Of a stretch of DNA of 34,286 bases, positions 1 through 7,762 are shown piece by piece. The notes beneath the pieces are model-generated. The model had not been told where the DNA came from. It made no database searches and worked only from the letters and a program-made list of their open reading frames with translations. Source of the stretch: Streptomyces violaceoruber (GTDB taxonomy: Bacteria > Actinomycetota > Actinomycetes > Streptomycetales > Streptomycetaceae); contig JODI01000084.1 in assembly GCA_000720805.1 (NCBI GenBank), forward strand, positions 1-34,286. The letters are read 5' to 3'. The first letter of the stretch is position 1; each line of letters opens with the position of its first letter. Made by a program: the position numbers and the translations under genes.

Positions 1-2
1 GA

Positions 3-131
3 GTAAGGGGGCGGGGTGGGTGTGGGCGGGAGCGCCGCCGCTCTCGCGGAGTCGCCGGCCGCGACCCCGGGGTGTTCGGCTCGCTCCTGCGCGCGTTTCC
101 TTACCTGCTGGTCGCCGCCCACGGCGGGTGA
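3..131 (+). CDS. Possible C-terminal end of an upstream gene (partial)
   Basis: A frame open from the left edge ends at TGA 129-131 and has G/C-rich third positions over its last 25 codons, with a hydrophobic tail (LLRAFPYLLVAAHGG). It could be the end of a membrane or metabolic protein cut by the window edge. It precedes the SGNH lipoprotein by about 100 bases. Nothing identifies the family, and chance openness in GC-rich DNA is a real alternative. Confidence 0.3.
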   Translation, partial: VRGRGGCGRERRRSRGVAGRDPGVFGSLLRAFPYLLVAAHGG

Positions 132-228
132 ACAGCGGCCGGAGCCGGGGAGGTCGTACGTCTTCCGCCTTCGGCCCGGCTGTGCTTGCCTGGGGAACCG
201 TTTCGGTGGCCGGGGCGGGAGTGGTCGT

Positions 229-1152
229 ATGCGCAGGGTGTGGACCGTGGGGGTACTGCTCGCCGGGCTGCTGCTCGGCGCGTGCACGGACCCGGCGTCC
301 GGGCCGGAGGGCCCGCCGCCGTCGCCGGACGTACCGCGCGCGTCGGCCACCACCGAGCACGGGCGGCCCGCCGCCACCGCGGGCTCCGCCCCGAGCGCTC
401 CCGCGAAGGCGCCCAGCGTGCTGTACCTCGGCGACTCGCTGGCGATGGAGAGCCAGCTGGTGCTCGGCCAGGAGTTACGGCGGGACCTGCGCGCGAAGTA
501 CACCAGCGCCCCCTACTCCGGCACCACGTTGTGCGACTACCTGGAGGGGACGGGGGCACGCTCCCTGGTTCCGGACCGCGACAAGGCGGCGGCCCTGGTC
601 CGGTCGCTCCACCCGGACGTCGTGGTCCTGCAGTTCTGGGGCAACGCGTGGGGCTACACCTGGTGCATGGACGGGATCACCTACGCGGGCTCCCGGAGCA
701 AGTACTTCGAGCGGTACGCGTCCGACGCCGAGCGGCTCACCGAGCAGATCGCGACGGCCGGGGCGGGGAAGCGGCCGCGGATCGTGTGGGTGGCGCAGGG
801 ACCGGACCCGATCACCCCCGACCGGGTCCGCCGCGTCAACGCCCTGTACGCGAAGCAGGCGACGGCCTCGGGCGACCTGGTCGCCGACGCCGGGCGGACG
901 GTGAGCCCGGCCGGGGCCCGCCAGACCTGGGTCCAGTACCTGCCCTGCACCGCCTACGAGCACGAGCACCCCGGCTACTGCACCCAGCCCGAGCGCGACC
1001 GCACCGCCCTGCACCTCGACACGGACATCCTGCACTTCTGTCTGGCGCCCACGACGTCCACGCCCCGGCCGTGCCCGGTCCGCTCGCCCGGCATCCTGCG
1101 GATCGCCCGCGAGGTCACGCGCGTGATCGGAGAACAGGTCGGCGGTCCCTGA
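229..1152 (+). CDS. SGNH/GDSL-hydrolase-family lipoprotein
   Basis: A 307-residue exported protein. Residues 1-19 form a lipoprotein signal: Arg-Arg, a hydrophobic stretch, then lipobox L16-G17-A18-C19, so it should be lipid-anchored outside the membrane. A Pro/Ala/Ser-rich linker of about 45 residues leads to YLGDSLAM, block I of the SGNH hydrolase fold with the nucleophilic Ser. WGNAWG resembles the block III Gly/Asn oxyanion element, and a DILHFC segment near the C-terminus is in the place of the terminal Asp-x-x-His block. Likely an esterase, acetylhydrolase or glycan-modifying enzyme; the substrate is unknown. ATG 229 was chosen over the longer upstream frame because it starts the signal peptide and follows a GGGCGGGAG stretch. 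Codon 83 (475-477) is TTA, so translation should depend on the bldA tRNA, as for other development-linked Streptomyces genes. Confidence 0.8.
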   Translation: MRRVWTVGVLLAGLLLGACTDPASGPEGPPPSPDVPRASATTEHGRPAATAGSAPSAPAKAPSVLYLGDSLAMESQLVLGQELRRDLRAKYTSAPYSGTTLCDYLEGTGARSLVPDRDKAAALVRSLHPDVVVLQFWGNAWGYTWCMDGITYAGSRSKYFERYASDAERLTEQIATAGAGKRPRIVWVAQGPDPITPDRVRRVNALYAKQATASGDLVADAGRTVSPAGARQTWVQYLPCTAYEHEHPGYCTQPERDRTALHLDTDILHFCLAPTTSTPRPCPVRSPGILRIAREVTRVIGEQVGGP

Positions 1153-1194
1153 ACGGCGGTTTATGGACGGCGGTTTATGGACGGCGGTTTGTGG
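1153..1194. repeat. Three tandem copies of a 14-bp unit
   Basis: The unit acggcggtttatgg occurs at 1153-1166 and 1167-1180, and with one change (ttgtgg) at 1181-1194. It starts one base after the stop of the lipoprotein gene and lies before the broken kinase gene. Likely replication slippage; a spaced protein-binding array is possible. Confidence 0.9.
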
Positions 1195-1241
1195 ACGCGA
1201 CGGTCAAAACACTTCGACACCGGGCCCGTTGATCCGCTGGT

Positions 1242-2132
1242 ATGGCCCGTATGTGTGCCATGAAGACGCGTGAGGGCGAGGTCGACATCGACGACACGCT
1301 CGTCGAGCGGCTGATCGCCGGGCAGTTCCCCCGGTGGGCGGGGCTGCCCGTGCGGCGCCTGGAGTCCTCCGGGACCGAGAACGCCGTTTTCCGGCTCGGC
1401 ACGGACCTGGTCGTGCGGCTCCCCCGGCATCCCGGTGCCGTCACCGACGTGGAGCACGAGCAGCGCTGGCTGACCCTAGGCCCGCGGCTGCCCTTCGCGT
1501 CGCCCGAACCGCTCGGACTCGGCGGCCCGGGTGCCGGATTCACGTGGCCGTGGTCCGTCTACCGGTGGCTGGACGGTCGCAGCCCGGTCGTCGGCGGCTT
1601 GGAGGAGCCCGGACTGCTCGTCAAGGACCTCGCCGCGTTCGTCGGCGCCCTGCGTCGCGTCGATCCCGTCGGCGGGCCGGCGGGCTGTCGGGGCGTCCCG
1701 CTGGCGACCCGAGGAGATGCGCGCGGCCATCGCCGCGTTGGCGGGCCGGGCGGACACCGACGCGCTGACGGCCCGGTGGGAGGAGGCGCTGCGCCTCCCG
1801 GAGTACAGCGGGCCGCCGATGTGGGCGCACGGCGATCTCATGCCCGGCAATCTGCTGGTCACCGGTGACGGCTCCGCGCGGTGATCGACTTCGCGACGGT
1901 GGGCGTGGGCGACCCGGCCGTCGACCTGATCGCCGCGTGGAACCTGCTCCCCGCACACGTCCGCGGGATCTTCCGCGACGCGGTGGGCGCCGACGAGGCC
2001 GAGTGGGCTCGCGGGCGGGGCTGGGCGCTGTCGATCGCGGTCATCGCACTGCCCTGCTACTGGGACACCAATCCGCCGGTCGCGGAGAACTCCCGCCATG
2101 TGATCGGGGAGATCCTCGCCGAGGCGGGATGA
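1242..2132 (+). pseudogene. Aminoglycoside phosphotransferase (APH) family, two frameshifts
   Basis: Three overlapping frames together encode one APH/choline-kinase-fold protein of about 295 residues. The N-lobe (RRLESSGTENAVFRLG, then LVVRLPR with the nucleotide-binding region) is in the frame of ATG 1242; ATG 1251 and 1260 are alternative starts. Between about 1700 and 1716 the reading moves by +1 (one extra base or two missing), continuing as EEMRAAIAALAGR through the catalytic loop MWAHGDLMPGNLLV (His-Gly-Asp and Asn). At 1879-1884 this frame stops (cgg tga). One missing base just before 1881 restores the original frame, giving VIDFATVGVGDPAVDL (metal-binding Asp) and the normal C-terminus ending at 2132. 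Residues on both sides look conserved, so the breaks are recent or are sequencing errors. As written, no full-length kinase can be made. Confidence 0.8.
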
Positions 2133-2172
2133 CGGGGCGCGGCCGCGGTCCGCCCGCGGTCCGGGGCTGCTC

Positions 2173-2190
2173 ACCGTCCGTCCGGACGGT
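2173..2190 (-). terminator. Hairpin after the VOC gene
   Basis: accgtcc (2173-2179) and ggacggt (2184-2190) form a perfect 7-bp stem with a 4-base loop immediately after the stop codon of the minus-strand gene at 2191. There is no T-tract, which is common for Streptomyces terminators. It may also stop transcripts arriving from the kinase pseudogene. Confidence 0.55.
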
Positions 2191-2673
2191 TCACCCGCCC
2201 GCGTACGCCTGCTCCAGGGCGGCGATGCCGAACTTGCTCATCGCCATGAACGCCTTGGTCACGCGGGCCACCTTCGCCTGGTCCGGGTCGGTGATCATGG
2301 ACTGGAGCCGGTCCGGGACGACCTGCCAGGACACCCCGTACTTGTCCTTGAGCCAGCCGCAGGGGCCGGGTTCGCCGCCGTTCTCGGTGAGCTTGGTCCA
2401 GTAGTAGTCGATCTCCTCCTGGTCCTCGCAGAGGATCATGAACGAGACCGCCTCGCTGAACTTGAACTCGGGGCCGCCGTTGAGCGCGAGGAACTTGTGG
2501 CCGTTGGCCGTGAACTCGACGGTCAGCACCGAGCCGGCCGGCTGGGGCGCTCCCTCGGGGTAGCGGGCCACCGTGCCGACGCTGGAGTTCTTGAAGACCG
2601 ACACGTAGAAGTGGGCGGCCTCCTCGGCCTGGCCGTCGAACCAGAGACATGTGGTGAAACCGTCGGCTGCCAT
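2191..2673 (-). CDS. VOC/PhnB-like glyoxalase-fold protein
   Basis: A 160-residue protein of the PhnB / 3-demethylubiquinone-methyltransferase-like VOC family. Family signatures are TCLWFDGQAEEAAHFYVSVF near the N-terminus, ALNGGPEFKFSEAVSFMI in the middle and the final block CGWLKDKYGVSWQVVP, followed by a helical tail with AFMAMSKF. The start at 2673 is preceded by an ideal AGGAGG six bases upstream, which excludes the longer upstream reading. Members bind metal or small ligands, but most have no known reaction. It is divergent from the epoxide hydrolase at 2862, and the 188-base gap must hold both promoters. Confidence 0.85.
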   Translation of the reverse strand: MAADGFTTCLWFDGQAEEAAHFYVSVFKNSSVGTVARYPEGAPQPAGSVLTVEFTANGHKFLALNGGPEFKFSEAVSFMILCEDQEEIDYYWTKLTENGGEPGPCGWLKDKYGVSWQVVPDRLQSMITDPDQAKVARVTKAFMAMSKFGIAALEQAYAGG

Positions 2674-2861
2674 GAGTACCTCCTGGGTGTGGAACACGGT
2701 CATCTGTATCGACCGATCCTCGCCGCGGAACTCATCGGTCGAGCGGCCGACTGATCCAGGTGGCCGATGCACCGACCATCGCTGCCACACCGCACTCGGA
2801 GGCAAGCCGCCAATCAGCCATGTGAACAACGCTGCGGGCCAATACACCTAGCATCCGCACC

Positions 2862-4070
2862 ATGACGTCTTCGCCCACGGACACGGTCCGGCCCTTCCGC
2901 CTCGACATCCCGCAGAGCGACCTGGACGACCTGTACGACCGTCTCGACCGCACCCGCTGGCCCGACGACCTGTCCGGCACCGGCTGGGCCTATGGCGTAC
3001 CGGCCGACTACCTGCGGGAGCTGGTCCGGTACTGGCGGCACTCCTACGACTGGCGTGCCGCAGAGGCGCAGCTGAACGAGTGGCCGCAGTTCACCACCAC
3101 CATCGACGGCGCGAACATCCACTTCGCCCACATCCGCTCCCCCGAGCCGGACGCCACCCCACTGATCGTCACGCACGGATGGCCGGGCTCGATCGTCGAG
3201 TTCCTCGACATCGTGGGGCCGCTCACCGACCCGGCCGCCCACGGTGGCGACCCGGCCGACGCCTTCCACCTCGTGGTGCCGGGCATCCCGGGATTCGGGC
3301 TGTCCGGGCCGGCCCCGGACACGGGCTGGGAGGGGGGCCGGGTCGCGGGCGCGTGGGCCGAGCTGATGCGACGCCTCGGCTACGAAAGGTTCGGGGCGCA
3401 GGGCGGCGACTGGGGCGCGGTCATCTCCCGCGAGCTGGGCCTCGCCCACCCCGACCGGGTCATCGGCGTCCACCTCACCCTGCTGCCGGGCTCTCAGGCG
3501 ACCTCCGAACCGACCGACGGGGAACTCGCCGCGCTCGGCCCCGAGGAGCGGGAGCGCACCCTCCGGTCGTGGCGCCGGTGGAGCGAGTGGACCCGCGAGG
3601 GCACCGGGTACGCCGTCCTGAACTCCACCCGCCCGCAGACCCTGGCGTACGCGCTCACCGACTCGCCGGTCGGCCAACTCGCCTGGATCGTCGAGAAGTT
3701 CCGGGAGTGGACGGACTCCGAGGAACTGCCCGAGGAGGCCGTGGACCGGGACCGGCTGCTGACCAATGTGATGCTGTACTGGCTGACCGCGACCGCCGGT
3801 TCGGCCGCCCGGATCTACTACGAGCGCGCGCACCTCCAGGGCGAGTGGGCAGCCCGGCCGGCCGAACCGTCCACGGCTCCGACCGCCGTCGCCCTCTTCC
3901 CCGCCGAACTCCAGATCCCCCTCCGGCACAAGGCGGAACGCACCGAGAACATCGTGCGGTGGACCGAGTTCGAGCGGGGCGGCCACTTCGCTGCGATGGA
4001 GGAGCCGGAGCTGCTGGTGGGGGACGTCCGCGCCTTCTTCCGGCAGCTGCGGGAGAAGCCCGTGGGGTGA
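2862..4070 (+). CDS. Epoxide hydrolase (EHN-type alpha/beta hydrolase)
   Basis: 402 residues, the normal length for microsomal-type epoxide hydrolases. The N-terminal EHN domain (residues about 8-110) starts with PFRLDIPQSDLDDLYDRL and includes the typical RWPDD. The alpha/beta-hydrolase core has the HGWPG oxyanion motif (105-109), the nucleophile loop GGDWGA with Asp183, and a C-terminal His375 in GGHFAAMEEPE; Tyr residues of the lid would polarise the epoxide. The expected reaction is hydration of epoxides to diols in the cytoplasm, and no signal peptide is present. It stands alone, divergent from the VOC gene. A G/C hairpin at 4114-4128 lies 43 bases downstream. Confidence 0.9.
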   Translation: MTSSPTDTVRPFRLDIPQSDLDDLYDRLDRTRWPDDLSGTGWAYGVPADYLRELVRYWRHSYDWRAAEAQLNEWPQFTTTIDGANIHFAHIRSPEPDATPLIVTHGWPGSIVEFLDIVGPLTDPAAHGGDPADAFHLVVPGIPGFGLSGPAPDTGWEGGRVAGAWAELMRRLGYERFGAQGGDWGAVISRELGLAHPDRVIGVHLTLLPGSQATSEPTDGELAALGPEERERTLRSWRRWSEWTREGTGYAVLNSTRPQTLAYALTDSPVGQLAWIVEKFREWTDSEELPEEAVDRDRLLTNVMLYWLTATAGSAARIYYERAHLQGEWAARPAEPSTAPTAVALFPAELQIPLRHKAERTENIVRWTEFERGGHFAAMEEPELLVGDVRAFFRQLREKPVG

Positions 4071-4113
4071 CCGCTCTGCCCCTGGCGAATCTGCTACGGG
4101 CCTGGAAATCCCC

Positions 4114-4128
4114 GGGCGGGCCCCGCCC
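4114..4128 (+). terminator. GC hairpin between epoxide hydrolase and clpP genes
   Basis: gggcgg and ccgccc pair around a 3-base loop, 43 bases after the epoxide hydrolase stop and 43 bases before the first clpP start. It could end the upstream transcript. Its closeness to clpP means it may instead be part of the clpP 5' leader. Confidence 0.35.
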
Positions 4129-4171
4129 CTGACCACAGTGGAGATCACGACGACTCGATGGAGGAGTGCTG

Positions 4172-4828
4172 ATGTTGTCTCCACTCACCTCCGGTCCGGG
4201 GGCGGCCCTGCTGCCCCGGGCCGAGGAGGGCGACACCCCGCCCACCCGGTTCGACGACCACCTGGCCGCCCAACTGCTCGCCCAGCGCATCGTCCTGCTG
4301 GGCACCCAGGTCGACGAGATCTCCGCGAACCGGGTGTGCTCACAGCTGCTGATCCTGTCCGCGGAGGACCCGCGCACCGACATCAGCCTGTACATCAACA
4401 GCCCGGGCGGTTCCGTCCACGCCGGCCTGGCCATCTACGACACCATGCAGCTGATCCCGAACGACGTCTCCACGCTCGCCATGGGCTTCGCGGCGAGCAT
4501 GGGCCAGTTCCTGCTCAGCGTCGGCGCGCCCGGCAAGCGCTACTCGCTGCCGCACGCGCGGATCATGATGCACCAGCCGTCGGCGGGCATCGGCGGCACC
4601 ACCGCGGACATCGAGATCCAGGCGGACAACCTGGAGTTCACCAAGCGGACCATCGAGCGGCTCACCGCCGAGCACACCGGCCAGAGCCCTCAGACCATCT
4701 CCCGGGACGGCGACCGGGACCGCTGGTTCACGGCCGAGGAGGCCAGGGAGTACGGCATGGTGGACCGGGTCGTGGAGTCCCTCGCGGACGTCCGACCGGC
4801 CGCCTCGAAGCGACGGATGGGGCTGTGA
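4172..4828 (+). CDS. clpP3: ATP-dependent Clp protease proteolytic subunit (ClpP3-like)
   Basis: A 218-residue ClpP serine protease. The triad is complete and correctly spaced: Ser109 in GFAASMGQF, His134 in RIMMHQP and Asp183 in DRDRW (differences of 25 and 49, as in E. coli ClpP). NSPGGSV (76-82) forms the substrate-binding strand. It would form a heptameric ring working with ClpX or ClpC ATPases. ATG 4172 is preceded by GGAGGAG five bases upstream; the overlapping GTG at 4166 is less likely. The second clpP begins two bases after its stop, so the two are one operon and probably one mixed complex. The name rests on the neighbouring PopR-like and SigB-family genes, the arrangement known around clpP3-clpP4 of S. 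lividans/S. coelicolor. In that system the accessory operon is activated by PopR and stays silent while ClpP1P2 degrades PopR. Confidence 0.88.
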   Translation: MLSPLTSGPGAALLPRAEEGDTPPTRFDDHLAAQLLAQRIVLLGTQVDEISANRVCSQLLILSAEDPRTDISLYINSPGGSVHAGLAIYDTMQLIPNDVSTLAMGFAASMGQFLLSVGAPGKRYSLPHARIMMHQPSAGIGGTTADIEIQADNLEFTKRTIERLTAEHTGQSPQTISRDGDRDRWFTAEEAREYGMVDRVVESLADVRPAASKRRMGL

Positions 4829-4829
4829 C

Positions 4830-5432
4830 ATGGGGAGCTACACGATTCCGAACGTCGTCGAGCGGACCCCGCAGGGCGAGCGGTCCTACGACGTGTTCAG
4901 CCGGCTGCTGGCGGAGCGGATCATCTTCCTGGGGACCGAGATCGACGACGGCGTGGCGAACGTCGTCATCGCGCAGTTCCTCCATCTGGAGTCGTCGGCC
5001 CCGGAGAACGAGATCGCGATCTACATCAACTCCCCCGGCGGCTCGTTCACCTCGCTGATGGCGATCTACGACACGATGACGTACGTGCAGTCGCCGATCT
5101 CCACGTTCTGCGTCGGGCAGGCGGCCTCGACGGCGGCCGTGCTCCTGGCCGGCGGGGATCCCGGGCGGCGGTTCGTGCTGGAGCACGCGCGGGTGCTGCT
5201 CGGGCAGCCGGCCAGCGGCGGACGGCAGGGCACGGTGTCCGATCTCTCGCTCCAGGCCAAGGAGATGGTGCGGATCCGCTCCCAGGTGGAGGAGGTGCTG
5301 GCACGTCATACGCGCCACGACATCGCGACCCTGCGCGCCGACATGGACCGCGACAAGGTGTTCACCGCCGAGGAGGCGGTCGCGTACGGACTGGCCGACG
5401 AGATGGTGAGCCGGCGCCTCGTGACGGTCTGA
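4830..5432 (+). CDS. clpP4: ClpP4-like subunit lacking the catalytic His
   Basis: A 200-residue ClpP-family protein. The fold markers are clear: YINSPGGSF (65-73), nucleophile Ser100 in GQAAST, and [18 protein letters not shown] (173-190), which supplies the Asp. However, the conserved His in the HQP motif is Gly125 ([10 protein letters not shown]; codon ggg at 5201-5203). One extra residue lies between this site and the Asp region compared with the first subunit. Read literally, the subunit cannot build a standard triad, so it may act as a structural ring, like ClpR or inactive ClpP partners. It follows clpP3 by one base and ends 17 bases before the convergent popR-like gene. Confidence is high for the family and moderate for the symbol. 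Confidence 0.88.
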   Translation: MGSYTIPNVVERTPQGERSYDVFSRLLAERIIFLGTEIDDGVANVVIAQFLHLESSAPENEIAIYINSPGGSFTSLMAIYDTMTYVQSPISTFCVGQAASTAAVLLAGGDPGRRFVLEHARVLLGQPASGGRQGTVSDLSLQAKEMVRIRSQVEEVLARHTRHDIATLRADMDRDKVFTAEEAVAYGLADEMVSRRLVTV

Positions 5433-5435
5433 GGC

Positions 5436-5450
5436 GCCGGCCGGGCCGGT
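5436..5450. terminator. Short hairpin between convergent clpP4 and popR genes
   Basis: ccggc (5437-5441) pairs with gccgg (5445-5449), flanked by a G-T pair, in the 17-base gap between the two stop codons. A weak bidirectional terminator candidate. Confidence 0.35.
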
Positions 5451-5899
5451 CAGGCGGCCAGGCAGAGCCCGCTGTACGGGGCCGTGGAGCGGCGGGTGAC
5501 GCCGGCCCGCACCTGACGGGTGAGCTGACTCTGAGCCAGCGACAGCAGGTCCCCGAGGCCCAGGCCGAGGGCGTCGGCGGCGGCCGCGAGGACCTCCGAC
5601 GAGGCCTCCTTGCGGCCGCGCTCGACCTCCGAGAGATACGGCATGGAGATCCGGGCGGCGTCGGCGACGTCCTTGAGCGTGCGCTCCTGGGCGAGGCGTT
5701 CGCGGCGCAGCACGTCGCCGACGAGGTCGCGCCAGAGGGGTTCCTTCCGCGCCCCCGCGTCGACGGGGGCGGGGGCCGTCGGCGCCTGGCGGGGCGGGGA
5801 GGCGGCGGGGCGTTCGGACACTGGGCGGGCGGTCCCGGGGCGCGCGGCGGGCGGGCGCAGGGGGATCACGCGGGCTTGGTTCGGCGCTTGGTTGGTCAC
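5450..5899 (-). CDS. popR: PopR-like XRE-family activator of the clpP operon
   Basis: A 149-residue regulator: a Pro/Ala-rich N-terminal arm (1-50), one XRE/Cro helix-turn-helix (about 63-115; KDVADAARISMPYLSEVERG is the recognition region), and a basic tail ending in Leu-Ala-Ala. In S. lividans, PopR activates clpP3-clpP4 and is destroyed by ClpP1P2 through C-terminal alanines; position, domain and tail all match here. The related ClgR has the same plan. When ClpP1P2 is lacking or overloaded, PopR would accumulate and switch on the reserve protease. The likely start is GTG 5899, because the N-terminus reads sensibly from there. No spaced Shine-Dalgarno precedes it, and a TAnnnT box (TAGTCT) lies seven bases upstream, so the transcript could be leaderless. 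It is divergent from the sigma gene. Confidence 0.8.
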   Translation of the reverse strand: MTNQAPNQARVIPLRPPAARPGTARPVSERPAASPPRQAPTAPAPVDAGARKEPLWRDLVGDVLRRERLAQERTLKDVADAARISMPYLSEVERGRKEASSEVLAAAADALGLGLGDLLSLAQSQLTRQVRAGVTRRSTAPYSGLCLAA

Positions 5900-6218
5900 C
5901 CTGATCAGACTAGATTCCCTGGCCCTGAGGGGAAGATGTCGGCATTCCGCTCTGGGGGGAATCGACCATAAGGTACACAAGCCCCATCGGCGAGCTGGTT
6001 CGACCACCGATTTTCCGACACCCGGCACACGACGAGCATGGGCTCCCCTACCCCGGGTAGGCGCAAGGTCGAAGGACCTGGGGCAGTCAACTGTTCCGCG
6101 GTCGGCGTGCATACGTCACCGCGATCCGGGTACTCGCAGGCCGCGAGCCCGGAGCAGGACCCGAGACAACCAAGGCCGAAGAGGCAGACGTCGAGCCGTG
6201 ACTTTCGTGGGAGAGGTA
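5900..6218. promoter_or_regulatory. Divergent control region between popR and the sigma gene
   Basis: A 319-base gap without a convincing gene. It holds a perfect inverted repeat cctaccc-c-gggtagg (6047-6061), a short hairpin aggtc-gaag-gacct (6066-6079), a SigB-type promoter (6109-6133) and, on the minus strand, TAGTCT just before the popR start. Some frames stay open by GC bias, but none shows protein-like composition or a good start. Confidence 0.6.
6109..6133 (+). promoter_or_regulatory. SigB/SigF-type promoter for the sigma gene
   Basis: GCAT (6109-6112), a 15-base spacer and GGGTAC (6128-6133) match the consensus GNNT-N14-16-GGGTA(C/T) known for Streptomyces SigB-family holoenzymes. 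It lies about 85 bases before the sigma start, so the sigma factor may transcribe its own gene or be under a paralogue. Confidence 0.6.
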
Positions 6219-7109
6219 ATGGACACCGCCGTGATCCGGTCGGAGGCACAGGTCGTCAAGCAGACCGCCGGGACCAGGACGACGGGTGACGGACCGCTGC
6301 CGGGAGTCGAGGACCCGCGGACCGTGGCGCCGCGCGACGCGCGGGAGCTTTCCCGCCAGTTCTTCCAGCGCCTGACGCAGCTCGAAGAAGGCACGCACGA
6401 ATACCAGTACGCGCGCAACACGCTCATCGAGATGAACATGTCCCTGGTGCGCTTCGCCGCCGGCCGGTTCCGCGGCCGCGGCGACGACATGGAGGACATC
6501 GTCCAGACCGGCATGATCGGTCTGATCAAGGCCATCGACCGTTTCGAGCTGGCGCGCGAGGTCGAGTTCACGTCGTTCGCGCTGCCCTACATCGTCGGCG
6601 AGATCAAGCGCTTCTTCCGTGACACCACCTGGGCCGTGCACGTGCCTCGGCGGCTGCAGGAGCTGCGCGTGGAGCTGGCCAAGGCCCGGGAGGAGCTCGC
6701 CAGCCGGCTGGACCGCGAGCCGACCGTGGCCGAACTCGCCACGCTGATGAACATCCCCGAGAGCGAGGTGGTGGAGGCGCAGATCGCCTCCAACGGCTAC
6801 AACTCGTCCTCGCTGGACGCCGCGCTCACCGGGGACGGCCCCGAGGGCGGCGAGGCGGTCCTCGCCGACTTCATCGGGGTGGAGGAGAACGGGCTGCGGC
6901 TCGTCGAGGACTTCCAGTCCCTCGCCCCGCTCATGGCCGAACTGAGTGAGCGCGATCGGCAGATCCTCCATATGCGGTTCGTGGAGGAGGCCACCCAGGC
7001 GGAGATCGGCGAGCGTCTCGGCTGCTCGCAGATGCACGTGTCCCGGCTGATCAAGCGGATCATCACGCGCCTGCGCCAGGGCATGCTCGGCGAGCTGGGC
7101 TGCGCCTGA
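6219..7109 (+). CDS. sigL: SigB/SigF-family RNA polymerase sigma factor
   Basis: A 296-residue group 3 sigma factor. Region 2 (about 66-140) carries RNTLIEMNMSLVRFAAGRFR, the core-binding DMEDIVQTGMIGLIKAIDRF and the -10-recognition stretch FTSFALPYIVGEIKRFFRD. Region 3 follows VHVPRRLQELRVELAKA, and region 4 (about 240-290) has the HTH QAEIGERLGCSQMHVSRLIK. This is the stress and development family (SigB, F, G, H, I, K, L, M, N). The symbol is inferred from the clpP4-popR-sigma order I recall near SCO7278. ATG 6219 follows GAGAGG; the open frame further upstream has no sigma homology. The RsbW-type gene is convergent at 7256, a possible antagonist. Family certain, paralogue identity moderate. 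Confidence 0.85.
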   Translation: MDTAVIRSEAQVVKQTAGTRTTGDGPLPGVEDPRTVAPRDARELSRQFFQRLTQLEEGTHEYQYARNTLIEMNMSLVRFAAGRFRGRGDDMEDIVQTGMIGLIKAIDRFELAREVEFTSFALPYIVGEIKRFFRDTTWAVHVPRRLQELRVELAKAREELASRLDREPTVAELATLMNIPESEVVEAQIASNGYNSSSLDAALTGDGPEGGEAVLADFIGVEENGLRLVEDFQSLAPLMAELSERDRQILHMRFVEEATQAEIGERLGCSQMHVSRLIKRIITRLRQGMLGELGCA

Positions 7110-7146
7110 CCGATCGGTCCGGCCCGGCGTGAACGAGCGGGTGCCG

Positions 7147-7175
7147 TCCCCATAAAGCCGTCGGACGGCTGGGGA
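7147..7175. terminator. Hairpin between convergent sigma and RsbW-type genes
   Basis: agccgtc-g-gacggct (7156-7170) is a perfect inverted repeat, extended by TCCCC (7147-7151) pairing with GGGGA (7171-7175) across a 4-base bulge. Its place between two convergent genes suggests a two-way terminator. Confidence 0.55.
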
Positions 7176-7255
7176 CAGCATCCGTGACGAGGCTCGAGGG
7201 GGCGGGCCCAATCGTGATGTCTCGACGGTGAGCCCTCAACTGTGGGCCAGGGAGT

Positions 7256-7711
7256 TCACTTCCGGCCCAGGTCCACGACGGCGCGAACCCGCTTGCCGAC
7301 GGGTACCCGCTCGACGTCGATCTCCACGGCCAGCGCGTGCACGATCTCCAGGCCGTGTCGGCCGATGCGCTCGGGGTCCTTGGGGAAGCGCTGCGGCAGG
7401 GTGACGCTGCTGTCGTAGACCACGACGGCCACCGCGCCGACCGTGCCCTCCATCTCCAGGATGTAGGGCCCGTTGCTGTGCCGGTCCGCGTTGGTGACCA
7501 GTTCACTGACCACCAGGAGGATCCCGTCGTGGGTACGGGCGTCCACGTCGGCGCACCATTCTGTCCGCAGCTGCTCCAGGAAGCTCCCGGCGAAGGCCCG
7601 CGCCTCCGCGATGGATCCCGGTGCGCCGGTGTAGTGCGCTGCCCTCCGTAGCGGTTCCACGGGCACGTCGAAACCAGTCGGTATTCCTGCCCCGTCCAGG
7701 TGCTCGGTCAT
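7256..7711 (-). CDS. RsbW-type ATP-binding protein (anti-sigma kinase family)
   Basis: A 151-residue single-domain GHKL ATPase of the RsbW/SpoIIAB type common in actinomycetes. The N-box is present (ILLVVSELVTNADRHS, with Glu and the Mg-binding Asn). The G1 position has an Asp but reads VVYDSS rather than D-x-G-x-G, and the G2-like glycine loop is RIGRHGLEIV. Such proteins bind and silence SigB-family sigma factors or phosphorylate anti-anti-sigma factors. The convergent sigma gene is the obvious candidate partner, but that is inference. Start ATG 7711 has a weak GAGAGA upstream. A SigB-type promoter at 7763-7787 would place it under this sigma class, giving negative feedback. Confidence 0.8.
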   Translation of the reverse strand: MTEHLDGAGIPTGFDVPVEPLRRAAHYTGAPGSIAEARAFAGSFLEQLRTEWCADVDARTHDGILLVVSELVTNADRHSNGPYILEMEGTVGAVAVVVYDSSVTLPQRFPKDPERIGRHGLEIVHALAVEIDVERVPVGKRVRAVVDLGRK

Positions 7712-7762
7712 GCGTGTCTCTCTCGGAAGCCGGACTGGCCGGACGCTGCTGCACCAGTGCTC

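Noticed and set aside
5610..6218. Open frame extending the sigma factor about 200 residues upstream
   Set aside because: Arg/Pro-rich composition with no sigma features, overlapping popR on the other strand. ATG 6219 with GAGAGG is the natural start.
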